NCBI GenBank assembly: GCA_016713425.1
Contig: JADJPE010000005.1
Span: forward strand, 7,050,001 to 7,114,000
From: Deltaproteobacteria bacterium
GTDB taxonomy: Bacteria; Myxococcota; Kuafuiibacteriia; Kuafuiibacteriales; Kuafuiibacteriaceae
Direction of reading: 5' to 3'
Length of the DNA stretch: 64,000 nt
Shown: positions 37,514 through 46,432 of the stretch, one piece after another
How the letters are laid out: every line of letters starts with the position of its first letter
How positions within the stretch are numbered: the first letter of the stretch is position 1
Made by a program: the position numbers and the translations under genes
The notes under the pieces: model-generated
Database searches by the model: none
What the model was told of the DNA's origin: nothing
Seen by the model: the letters and a program-made list of their open reading frames with translations, nothing else

Positions 37514-39390
37514 CAGCGCGGCCCGACAGCTCCCCGGTCTAGGCTCTTGCTCTCCGCATCTGCAACCCGCCTCGGCGGTGCTACGTAGTAGGCCCGCACG
37601 GTGTCCCAGGCGTCTTTGTCGGGGATGTTCAGCTTGAATGAACCGCGGCGAAATGGCGTAGCCATGTTCCAGACCTTCTGTCGTCCGTCTTCGCTGCGAG
37701 TCAATGTCACAATGACGGTTCCGTCGGGTGCGTCGCTGTCGTCTCGAACAACCTTCACTTGCCCGCCAAAGAGCGTTCCGCCGTCTGGGCGGATGTCGGT
37801 CAACTTCAGGTTGGAAAATGACGTTCGTTGGCGTTCGACAATTTCCATATCCACGCCGCCGAGCGGAACCAGTGCGATATCACCTTGCGGCCCGATGGTA
37901 TCCCCGAGCGGTTCGTCCTCGTGGATGATGGCCTCAACGCTTACGCGATTTGGGAGATACCGAAAATCGGCCAAACGTCGTTGTTCCTCAGCACTCATCT
38001 GGTCGCCTGCATACTCCGAAGCCACACGAATCTTGGCCGATCCATTTCCGCCCAGTCGAACCCACGTGTGATCCACGTAGCTGCGATAAAGCGGATTCGA
38101 TTGTCCAGGAACAACGTGCACCGTTGCGGGGTGGTCATACGGATTCTTGACCGCTACGGTCACCCATTCCCTCGTCGCCGGAGACGCGCTCGTCGAGATG
38201 AATCGCGTGTAGTTCGAACTTGCATGATTGTTGTATTCGGTGACTTCGGGCAAATGAATGCCGGGTACCTCGTAGAGCGGGATGATCACGTGGACGCAAA
38301 AGTGCCCTTCGCGTGGTGGTGTCCATGTCGTCGAAAACTCGACGGTGGTCTTTGCTGGGATATCGCGTGTGTCGCTTCCTAGATAATGTTTCGGCGCACC
38401 GCCGATCGTGTAGTCGGAGACATAGAAGTTCACCCGAACGGCTCGGGCATCCATGCCGCCGCGATTGGTGACTTTGGCCACCACCGTGTTCGGGTTCGCC
38501 GCCCACGGAACGTTGGCCCACTCTGGGGCGACGCGATTTCGTTCGTTATGAACCTCTATGTCGGGGCTTTGATACTTCCGATCGGGACTGGCTGGGGAAG
38601 GTCGTATCGATGGATCGGGCCGTGCTGTTGCATCGTTGCGAATGCGAACGTCGGCGCCAGACTGATCGGTCAACGTGGTGATGTCGGCTCGAAACTCTGT
38701 CGGAAACGCCGCGTCGGAAAGGTCGCTTTCGCGATAGTCCTGGCCTGAACCAAAGGCCGAATTGTCTCCATCTCCATCGTCGACCAGAAGCTCGATCGGG
38801 GGACGTGCCAGGGGAAGCTCGCCGAGGTGGCTATAGGAAACGACGTCGGTTCCAAGCACAGCATTGTTCTTGGGCAACCGTCGGTCGCCGATTTGTGTAT
38901 CCTGTTCCGTTCGATACTCGAAGTAGTAGTTGTAGCCGTCCGCAATGCGAATTTCCGCAGCGACCGGCGATGTCGCGTTTGGCTGCAACTCTGCGGGTGT
39001 TAGGCGCACGGTTTCGTCGACCGTTGGGCGATCCGAAAAGTCGAACGTTTTGATTGAAGTCGCCGGTATCCAGCCCAGCATCATTCGGTGCGCGATCGAA
39101 AAGTGGGGGAGATCTGTCTCCAGATCCATCAGGTCCCAGCCTCTCACGCGACGGTTGGCCGGAGCGCGATAAAGATCTTGAAGCCCCAACGTGTGGCCCA
39201 ACTCATGTGCGCTTGTTCGCGATATCGGTCGTCCATCCAGTTTCTCCCAGTTGAACGGCATCGAAATCGCTCCCAGACGGACGCTTCCTTCGGCCGTGAC
39301 GTAGGGGCCAACTGGACCGATGTATGCGATCGGCCAAGCAAACTTCGTGGCCGATGCCTCCAGCGAGATGAATACGATTGTGTCGTACGT
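37513..39390 (-). pseudogene. M6-like metalloprotease, C-terminal part (split by IS66a)
   Basis: The downstream part of the split gene, 625 codons. It includes the active site SAHELGHTLGLQDLY (HExxHxxGxxD, as in M6/immune inhibitor A-like peptidases), WDLMD shortly after, and then several hundred residues of beta-rich domains, some CARDB-like (VRVNFYVSDYTIG, PHYxxxN repeats). The frame continues from the upstream part at 42474. Alone it lacks a start codon in native sequence, so it is probably not translated in its normal form. Confidence 0.85.
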
Positions 39391-39424
39391 GTAACTGACC
39401 GGTCCGCAGCGTCCGGGCCTTCCG

Positions 39425-39823
39425 ATGGCGGCGATGTTCGAGATCGCGTACCGCGCGCGCATGCAGAAGCGAAATATCGAACCCCGCCGGACCGCCATGG
39501 AGTGGCGCAGCATCGTCGACCGCTGGCAGCGCAGTGGCCAGAGCGTGGAAGTCTTCGCCAAGAAGCACCGCCTCTCAAAGAAGTCGCTGACGTGGTGGCG
39601 ATGGCGACTTCGAGCTGGCGCCACCTCGTCCACACGGTCGGGCGTGGATGAGCTCGCCTTCGTTCCGCTCACCACGTCGCTGTCTCCGTCGGAGGTCGCG
39701 CAGGCGGAGACTCGTTGGGTCCTCGAGACGGCAGCCGGCCTGCGGGTCGAGATGTCGGGTGGGACGGCGCTCGTGGTCGAGGGTCTCAGTGTCGCGCTCG
39801 AGCGCGTGCGCGGGAGGGAGTGA
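39425..39823 (+). CDS. tnpA: IS66 TnpA (copy 3)
   Basis: 132 residues, intact, same as copies 1 and 2, with the N-terminal helix-turn-helix and WWRWRLR segment. Confidence 0.85.
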   Translation: MAAMFEIAYRARMQKRNIEPRRTAMEWRSIVDRWQRSGQSVEVFAKKHRLSKKSLTWWRWRLRAGATSSTRSGVDELAFVPLTTSLSPSEVAQAETRWVLETAAGLRVEMSGGTALVVEGLSVALERVRGRE

Positions 39824-39826
39824 GGG

Positions 39827-40168
39827 ATGCAATTCCCGACTCAGATCTACGTTGCCACACAACCGGTCAACCTCCATCTCTCGTTCGATCGGCTCGCAGG
39901 TCTCGTGCGAGATGCGCTCGGCGGAGATCCACGCGCGGGCCACGCCTTCCTTTTCCACAACAAGCGCACGACGCATGTGAAGCTCCTCTGGCACGATGGA
40001 AGGTCGTATCGCATCCTCTACTGCCGCCTTGATCGCGGCCGCTTCCGGATCCCGATGTCGATCCCCGCTGGCGCCGTGCACGTCGAGGTTTCGTCGCGAG
40101 AGCTCGAGCTCATCCTCGAGGGCATCGACGACAAGCTGCTTCGTTTGGCGCGAAGAACTGTTCGCTGA
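39827..40168 (+). CDS. tnpB: IS66 TnpB (copy 3)
   Basis: 113 residues, intact IS66 Orf2 family protein, three bases after tnpA with a GGGAGGGAG run as RBS. Confidence 0.93.
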   Translation: MQFPTQIYVATQPVNLHLSFDRLAGLVRDALGGDPRAGHAFLFHNKRTTHVKLLWHDGRSYRILYCRLDRGRFRIPMSIPAGAVHVEVSSRELELILEGIDDKLLRLARRTVR

Positions 40169-40223
40169 TGCAGGAAGATATTCAAGCAACACGAGATCGA
40201 CGGTGCCGATGACATAGGCGTTC

Positions 40224-41891
40224 ATGAGCGGCGTTCTGTGTGTCCGCTGCGTGCGCGCAGATGAAGAGAGACAGCGTCTCCACACCACCATTCTTCAACT
40301 GCGCGCCGAGACCGCGTCCCTCACCGCGCAGCTCAAGGAGATGGCGAAGGTCAACGAGCTTCAGGCCGCTGACCTCGCTCGACTGAAGAAGGTGATCGAC
40401 GGCCAGCGTCAGCCCAACCAACCCGAGCGCATCAACGAAGACTCGCTCCAGCTCGCCTTCGAGAGCGTCGTGAAAGGGCTCGAGAGTAGGCCGCTCGCAG
40501 AAGCTGCGGAGCTCGCGAAGGCTGCGGCGGACGCCCAACCGGCCGCCACGCCACCACCGAAGGGACCGCGCAAGGGGAACCGTCGTGAGCTCTGGAAGGC
40601 AGGGCTCCCTGTCATCGAAGAACGCATTGTGCCGGACGAGGTTCAGGCCTGCGGGGGTGCCGGCTGGCGTGAGCTCGAGCCCGAGGTCACAGAGCGCGTT
40701 GCATTTCGTCGATCGCGATTCGAGGTGATTCGTACGACTCGGACGAGGTGGGTGCGCGTGAGCGAGGACGAGGGCGCAACCAAAGGTCAGATCGTGGCAG
40801 CGCCGGTGCCGGACTGGGCGCTCCCCTCGATGATGGCTGACGCCAGCCTCATCGCCGAAGTGGTGATGAACAAGTACGGATTTGCTCTCCCGCTCCATCG
40901 CCAGGAGAGGATGTCCGGGCTCCGCGGATTCTCTCTCGCGCGTTCCACGCAATACGATTGGTGTGAGTACGGCGCGTTGAAGCTCGCGCCGATCGTGTCG
41001 GCCATGCATGCCGAGTCGATCTCCGACTCCTTCATGATCGCCACCGACGCCACGTCGGCACCCGTGCGCGTATCCGGAGGCACGATCAACTGGCACGTGT
41101 TCGTGTTCATCTCCGATGTGGGTCACATCTTCTTCCGCGCGGTGCGTCGCCACGATGGGGCGTCGATCGGCGCGCTGCTTCAGGGCTTCAGAGGACACCT
41201 GCTCTCGGACGCCTCCAGTATCTACAATGGACTGCATCTCGTCGGGATCCTCGAGCTCGCATGTTGGGCGCACGTACGTAGATACTTCTGGAAGGCGACG
41301 CTGACGGAGAGCACGTTGGCATACGAAGCGCTGTCGATTATCAGCACGCTCTTCAAGGTGGTCGCTGAGTCGAATCGCATCTCGAAGCTCAGCGAGCGTG
41401 ACGCGTTCCGTGTTAAACATGCTACGCCAATCGTGGACACGTTCGACGCGTGGATGAAGCAAGCAAGAACGCGCGCTGAGCCACGCGGCCGGATCGAAAC
41501 AGCGCTGAACTACGCGACCAACCTCCACGATGCGCGTCGAGCGTTCCTCGCAGATCCGCGCCTGAAGTTGCACAACAACGACTCGGAGCGCGAGCTGCGA
41601 TCGTTGAAGAAAGGGCTCGACAACTGGATGCACTTTGAGACCAAGGCGGGGCTCGAGGTCTACACCGTGTACCGCTCGTTGATCGCATCCTGCGCGCTGC
41701 ATCGACTCAATCCGTATGACTACCTCGAGGAGGTCCTTCGACTGGTTCGGCATTGGCCGGCCGATCGGTTCGTCGAGCTGGCTCCAAAGCACTGGCTCAC
41801 AACGCGGGCCGGCCTCGACGAACGACTTCGCAGAGTCATCCATCCTCCCTGGCGGCGACCCGACCCGGGTCCCATCATCAACGCTGCATAG
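40224..41891 (+). CDS. tnpC: IS66 TnpC DDE transposase (copy 3), intact
   Basis: A 555-residue transposase. The N-terminus is a coiled coil (LQLRAETASLTAQLKEMAKV region) followed by a leucine-rich dimer segment, a linker, then the catalytic core: IATDATSAPVRVSGG (first Asp), LLSDASSIYNGLHLVGILE with ACWAHVRRYF (second Asp), and NNDSERELRSLKKGLDNW (Glu). It ends two bases before the passenger stop on the other strand. It is the only full-length copy in the window. Confidence 0.94.
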   Translation: MSGVLCVRCVRADEERQRLHTTILQLRAETASLTAQLKEMAKVNELQAADLARLKKVIDGQRQPNQPERINEDSLQLAFESVVKGLESRPLAEAAELAKAAADAQPAATPPPKGPRKGNRRELWKAGLPVIEERIVPDEVQACGGAGWRELEPEVTERVAFRRSRFEVIRTTRTRWVRVSEDEGATKGQIVAAPVPDWALPSMMADASLIAEVVMNKYGFALPLHRQERMSGLRGFSLARSTQYDWCEYGALKLAPIVSAMHAESISDSFMIATDATSAPVRVSGGTINWHVFVFISDVGHIFFRAVRRHDGASIGALLQGFRGHLLSDASSIYNGLHLVGILELACWAHVRRYFWKATLTESTLAYEALSIISTLFKVVAESNRISKLSERDAFRVKHATPIVDTFDAWMKQARTRAEPRGRIETALNYATNLHDARRAFLADPRLKLHNNDSERELRSLKKGLDNWMHFETKAGLEVYTVYRSLIASCALHRLNPYDYLEEVLRLVRHWPADRFVELAPKHWLTTRAGLDERLRRVIHPPWRRPDPGPIINAA

Positions 41892-41893
41892 TT

Positions 41894-42297
41894 TCATTCA
41901 TCGGGCATCGACGCGCGCAGCTCAGCGATGAGCCTGCGCGCTTCCTCGTGCCGCGCAGCAATAACCACATCGAGCATGGCCTGAATCACGGGATGGAGCG
42001 CGTCGTCGACGAACGCGTGTGTTGCCGTGATGGTCAGGAGCGCTGGCGCGGCTTCCTGTGGAGCCCGGCCCCGTAGCGTTCGCAGAGCTCGGCCACGACA
42101 TGTTGGAGCTCCGGCTCTGGGATCGAGATCTGCGCTTCGATCAGTGGTGCCGACCGACTGCACCGCAGCCCGAACGCCCGAAGAGTGCGGACGGCTTCTG
42201 GCGTCGTGAGACCCGCCGCTTCGCGGTTGCTGATGCGCGCTGCGACCTCGATCTCGGCTTGGAGTATCTTGGACGGGATTTCGTTCGAGCCGGCCAC
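41894..42297 (-). pseudogene. IS66a passenger, frameshifted (copy 3)
   Basis: Corresponds to the 134-residue passenger of copies 1 and 2, but one G is missing in the GGAGGCGC run near 42039, breaking the frame about two thirds into the gene. The active-looking element therefore lacks a working passenger. Confidence 0.8.
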
Positions 42298-42473
42298 CGA
42301 GCGAGGTTGCCGCGGAGCGCGTCCGACGTCGATGCTCCATGCGTGCCCCGAGCGTAGACCTGGCCATCGCGTCAGAGGTCAGGAAGGTGCCGCGCCCACG
42401 AAACCGGGGTCGCTGCCACGAACCGCGCTGGATGTCATGCGCCACGAGCGAACGTGGCGGACCGGTCAGTTAC

Positions 42474-43378
42474 TCGTACGTCGCGAAGTCTGCGAGCGAG
42501 TCAGCGGCCGTAATCAACTTCTGAAAGAGGCTGCCCTTCGGCTCTTGCCTGTTGTCAGTATCAGACTTGGACGCGAAATAGGTGTCCCAGTCGTTCGTGA
42601 GCGAGACCGTGCCGATCGTCTCTACGCTTACGTCGAACTGGCCGTGGGATACTTCCCGATAGTAGTGCGCCATACTTTCTTGGAGGCGGCCGTCGTCCGG
42701 GAACCGGAACCCTGCGTGTGTTCTTTCGCTCCATTGGTTGCGGATGCGCATTTCTTCTGGCGGATCGAGGCTCGCGAAGCGTTGCGACGATGTATCGAAA
42801 AACAGCAGACCTACATGGCGCGTTCCGAGTGCTGGGCTCACGGAGATATTTTGTGGCCCGCCCGGACCACCTCCCCACGCGGCGCTGGGCGGATTTCCCG
42901 TCGTCGTGCGGCTGCTGTACCAAAGCGAGGGGCCGGCATTCTCATCGTTCCAGGTGCCACGAACCTCGAATGAGCCGCCACCAACCCAGCGTCCGCTCTC
43001 GTTGTGGATATTGAGTGTATAGACACCTGGGAGATGCCCAGCGAGCAGCATGACGCGATCAGAAGTTCTGATTGGGTCATCTTTCGACAGAGAGATTTGG
43101 CATCCGCCGCTTGGTCCATCGAAACGAAACGCAAGCCGGGTCATGTTCACGGTTGAAGTACCGACCGAACTCAGAGCTCGTTGAAGCGGAAGGTTATGAT
43201 AGCTGCCAACAAAGATAGGTTCCTGTGGAAAGCCAATCCTGACTTCGCCTCCGGTGGTCCATTGCAAAGCGGATGAGGTGGTGGCCTCGATGGGCGCGTT
43301 GCCGCAGCCCGTGCTTCCGAGAAACGTTGTTGCAACGATACTGAGTCCGAGCATTCCGAGGGGCAGATCCCGCCTCAT
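42474..43378 (-). pseudogene. M6-like metalloprotease, N-terminal part (split by IS66a)
   Basis: The 5' part of the gene, about 302 codons from ATG 43378 (or 43429): a signal peptide with lipobox FLGSTGCGN, an Ig-like or PPC-type region, and the start of the peptidase domain (GTRHVGLLFFDT, QESMAHYYREVSHGQFDVSV). It ends at SLADFATY where IS66a copy 3 begins. Joining to 39390 with one target duplication removed gives 2775 bases, exactly 925 codons, reading DFATYDTIVFISL across the joint. Confidence 0.87.
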
Positions 43379-43429
43379 CGATGGTTCTGTTTGAGCGCGA
43401 CCGCGCTTGATCGCTTGATCTAAGTTCAT

Positions 43430-43779
43430 TGGATTTGTGCTGGCTCCCTGTTCAATCCGATTGGGCGAGCCGCGTGGTGCACACGATGTGCCACCGATTT
43501 GTTTGCCTATCTCTCGGACCAGGGCTCGGCGACTGTCCGGAAACGTCCGAAAATCGGATAACTTGTCCGAAAGTCCGAGTTCTTTCGGACGGTCACCAAG
43601 CGAGGCGAGATCTCCGTCATGGCTAGAGCATGTGCCGCACGCACGGCCTCGTGAACGCGTTCGATCCACGTCTGCGCGGCAATATCGATCGCCGCCCCAG
43701 ACAACGTCGTGTGCGTTCTCGTCGCGCGCGTTCGAGGATCCGCAGAGCGATGTTGCTCCAGCGGCCGTGCCTTGTAACC
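43430..43779. other. Region upstream of the M6-like gene
   Basis: About 350 bases without an intact gene. A minus-strand frame from 43779 to about 43560 reads protein-like (SGAAIDIAAQTWIERVHEA) and could be the tail of a gene cut by the decayed IS66a copy 4. The part near 43535-43590 has clustered TCCGAAA/TTTCGGA inverted repeats. Confidence 0.4.
43565..43590. promoter_or_regulatory. Inverted repeat, possible operator upstream of M6-like gene
   Basis: GTCCGAAAG and CTTTCGGAC form perfect 9-bp arms around TCCGAGTT. A second palindrome TCCGAAAATCGGA lies 15 bases to the left (43546-43558) and TGTCCGGAAACGTCCG beyond it. They sit about 140-210 bases upstream of the protease start. Regulator binding is an inference. 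Confidence 0.35.
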
Positions 43780-43918
43780 GTAACTGACCGGTGCGCCACG
43801 TTCGCTCGTGGTGCATGACATCCAGCGCGTGAGTGTCCGGGCGACCGCCGGATTCTTCCTCGAGGCGGGACAAGATTCATCCCCTGAGCCTGGCGGCCCG
43901 GGAGTTCGCGACGCTCAG

Positions 43919-45472
43919 TCAGAGTGGAAGATTGCGGGGCAGGAGGTCGATGACGTCCTTCTCGATGACGCCTCGCGCGAGAATGGGCATGACGGTGGCG
44001 AGATACTCGACGGGGTCGATGCCGCAGAGCGCGCACGAGCCCAAGAGCGAGAAGATGATGGCGGCGCTCTGAGCGCCGCGCTCTGATCCGGCGAAGAGGA
44101 AGTTTTTCCGCGTCAGCGCGGCGCGCACGTGCAGACGCTCAACAACGCCGTTATCGATGGGGACGCGGCCATCCGTGAGGAACTGACTCAGCGGCACTTG
44201 CTGGTTCGAGAAATAGTTGAGCGCTCGACCGAAGCGCAGTGAAGGAGGCTCGTCGTCTTTGAGGGACTCGACCCACTCGAGAAGCTTGTTGAAGATCGGC
44301 GCGCTGCGTTCACGCCGAAGTCGAAGGCGTTCTCTCGGCTCGAGGTCTCTCGCTTCCTTCTCGATGCCGTACAGCGCCTGGTAGGCATCGATCGCGATCG
44401 CGGCGCGTGCCTCTCCGCCGTCGAGGGCCTTCACGAAGTAGCGACGCGCGTGCATGTTGCACCCGCACTCGATGATGTCTTCGCGCGCGAACGCCTGATC
44501 GAAGACAGTTGCGGCATCGGCGACCGTGTAGCCGGAGCGCAAGCGTAGGAAGTCGGCGGGTCCGATGGTATGCCCGTCCGCGAATGTCGCGTGCCCGGAG
44601 GGCGCGAACAGATAGAGCGCAACGTCCTGGTCACCGACGAAGCCCCACAGCGCGCCCAGCTTCTTGTGACGCTTCGCATCCTTGCCCTCGCCACTGAAGA
44701 ACGCGAGGGACGTGCCGTCGAGATGCAGGACATTCGCTTTGAGTGCCGCGATCTGGGCTGCGCGCCAGAGCGGCTGCAGGAGCTCGGCGCCGTACGCAAC
44801 CTGGTCCGCCAGCGTCGAGACCGAGAGGTCGACACTCATCCGTCGATATCGTTCCCGCTGCCGGTGGAGAGGGAGGCCGTCGCGGTACTTGTCGACGAGC
44901 AGTTGAGCGACGAGACGGGGTCCGTACTGGCCCCCCTGGACGACGCGATCACCGACCGGCGCGCGGCTGAAGTTCGGCGCGTCGCAGGCGTCACAGGCGA
45001 GCTTCTCCCGGAGGTCCCGGCGCACGATCACACGCGCGGGCACGAGCTCGAGGACCTCGCTCACGTCGTGGCCTGCACATCGCCGCTCGAGCCCGCACTT
45101 CGGACATGGCCGTTCAGCGTCAGGCACTGAGATGGGGTTGTCTTCGCGCGGTAGGTTCGGAGGAAATGGCGTCCGGCGAGGCCGTGCCGGTGGCGGCTGC
45201 GTCTGCTCGGTCGCCCGCCGATTGCGCTCGTTCTCGACCATCTTGCCGAGCTGTCCCGCCGCCGTTTCGCCTGCCGTCGTATCCTCTGCCTCGGACTCGC
45301 CCTCCGCGTTGGCCGGCGTCTCGGAGAGGGCGTTGCTGGATACGGTCTCGAGCAGAAGCTTCAGCTGGTTGGGGGAGACCTTCTCCGTCGTCTTGAACGC
45401 TCGGAGCTTCTTCGCGAGCGCAAGCTCCAGAGCTTCGTTCCGCGCCACGAGCTGGGCGAACAAATCGACCAC
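43919..45472 (-). CDS. tnpC: IS66 TnpC transposase (ISb)
   Basis: A 517-residue IS66 transposase: N-terminal leucine-rich helix, a zinc-binding segment CPKCGLERRCAGHDVSE, LACDACDAP, then the core with NVLHLDGTSLAFF (Asp), RLRSGYTVADAATVFDQ and CGCNMHARRYF, and IDNGVVERLHVRAALTRKNF (Glu region), and the C-terminal IS66 domain. Intact. Confidence 0.94.
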   Translation of the reverse strand: MVDLFAQLVARNEALELALAKKLRAFKTTEKVSPNQLKLLLETVSSNALSETPANAEGESEAEDTTAGETAAGQLGKMVENERNRRATEQTQPPPARPRRTPFPPNLPREDNPISVPDAERPCPKCGLERRCAGHDVSEVLELVPARVIVRRDLREKLACDACDAPNFSRAPVGDRVVQGGQYGPRLVAQLLVDKYRDGLPLHRQRERYRRMSVDLSVSTLADQVAYGAELLQPLWRAAQIAALKANVLHLDGTSLAFFSGEGKDAKRHKKLGALWGFVGDQDVALYLFAPSGHATFADGHTIGPADFLRLRSGYTVADAATVFDQAFAREDIIECGCNMHARRYFVKALDGGEARAAIAIDAYQALYGIEKEARDLEPRERLRLRRERSAPIFNKLLEWVESLKDDEPPSLRFGRALNYFSNQQVPLSQFLTDGRVPIDNGVVERLHVRAALTRKNFLFAGSERGAQSAAIIFSLLGSCALCGIDPVEYLATVMPILARGVIEKDVIDLLPRNLPL

Positions 45473-45573
45473 ATCCTCCTTCGCACCGGAGTCGAGAAGC
45501 GAACGGAGGAGCTCGAGAACTGTGGGTTCAGAGGCTGGCGAGACGACGGAAGGGATAAAGAACTTGGATCACA

Positions 45574-45975
45574 TTAGACCGACATGCGCAACGCAGATTG
45601 CGATAATTCTGCATCGTGTCGACGGTGCTGAGAAGGCTCCCACCGCGGCGACTGTCGACCTCGATCCCACCCGATGCCTTCGAGGAGAAGGACGAGTTCG
45701 TGGATGTCCAGCTCGACACACGCCGCGTCCGTAGCCTCCGGGAGCGCGAACGTGCCTCGCTCGAGCCGCTTCGCAACGATCGTGTAGCCTCCTCGCGTCC
45801 AAACGATCATCTTGGCCATCGTCCGTCTTCGGTTGAAGAAGATGAAGATGTGTCCGCTCAGCGGGTCCTTCCGAAGCACCGCTCGCACCTCATTGCTCAG
45901 TCCATCGAAGGACTTGCCCATGTTGACCGGCGACCGGCCCATGTAGATCTTCGTCGACCGAGGTACCAACAACAT
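45574..45975 (-). CDS. tnpB: IS66 TnpB (ISb)
   Basis: About 133 residues from ATG 45975 (MLLVPRSTKIYMGRSPVNMG): the IS66 Orf2 family pattern VNMGKSFDGLSNEVRAVL, HIFIFFNRRRTMAKMIVW, RLERGTFALPE. Starts three bases after the tnpA stop. The last 30 residues are basic and not conserved. Confidence 0.9.
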   Translation of the reverse strand: MLLVPRSTKIYMGRSPVNMGKSFDGLSNEVRAVLRKDPLSGHIFIFFNRRRTMAKMIVWTRGGYTIVAKRLERGTFALPEATDAACVELDIHELVLLLEGIGWDRGRQSPRWEPSQHRRHDAELSQSALRMSV

Positions 45976-45977
45976 CT

Positions 45978-46355
45978 TTAGCGGTCCTCGATGTCGCGCG
46001 TGAGCGCCGCGATCCAACCTGGCGACACGGCGCGCGGAACCTCGATGACCACGCCGCCGACCGACCGGACCACGATGACGGGCGCGCCGAGTTCCACTGG
46101 GTCGAGGCCCCGAGCATCCTCGCATCGGATGCGAACCGGAACCAGGCCGACATCATCCGGGACCGCTGTCCGGCCTGACGGTCCGAGCCGTTGTCGCCAC
46201 CAGTAGATCCGCTGCGCACTCACACCTTGCGACCGCGCGAATGCGACCACCGACTGGCCACTTCGTTCGAGCGCCACCAGCATCGAGCGTGCTTCTGCTT
46301 CCGACCAACGGCCATGAGCAGCTGTCCCCGTCGTCTTCTGATTCTTCGAAGTCAT
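45978..46355 (-). CDS. tnpA: IS66 TnpA (ISb)
   Basis: A 125-residue TnpA-like protein with RWSEAEARSMLVALERSGQ and VSAQRIYWWRQRLG, the usual helix-turn-helix of IS66 Orf1. Intact. Confidence 0.85.
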   Translation of the reverse strand: MTSKNQKTTGTAAHGRWSEAEARSMLVALERSGQSVVAFARSQGVSAQRIYWWRQRLGPSGRTAVPDDVGLVPVRIRCEDARGLDPVELGAPVIVVRSVGGVVIEVPRAVSPGWIAALTRDIEDR

Positions 46356-46432
46356 GGACCGGAATCATCGTCCGTCTCCCGATCGGCGGTCCCGACCTTT
46401 CTCGGCGCCTGACCGGACGCTCACTCCAGCGC

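Larger units (their letters stand above)
39391..42473 (+). mobile_element. IS66a copy 3 (intact transposase), inserted in the M6-like gene
   Basis: A 3083-bp element with perfect 17-bp ends and a perfect 8-bp target duplication TCGTACGT (39383-39390 and 42474-42481). It is the only copy here with an intact tnpC, so it is the likely source of transposase. Its passenger is broken. Confidence 0.96.
43829..46424 (-). mobile_element. ISb: second, distinct IS66-family element
   Basis: A 2596-bp element with imperfect ends GTGAGTGTCCGGGC and GTGAGCGTCCGGTC (reversed at right), flanked by a perfect 8-bp duplication TCCAGCGC (43821-43828 and 46425-46432) inside IS66a copy 4. It has intact tnpA, tnpB and tnpC, so it may be active. 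Confidence 0.95.
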
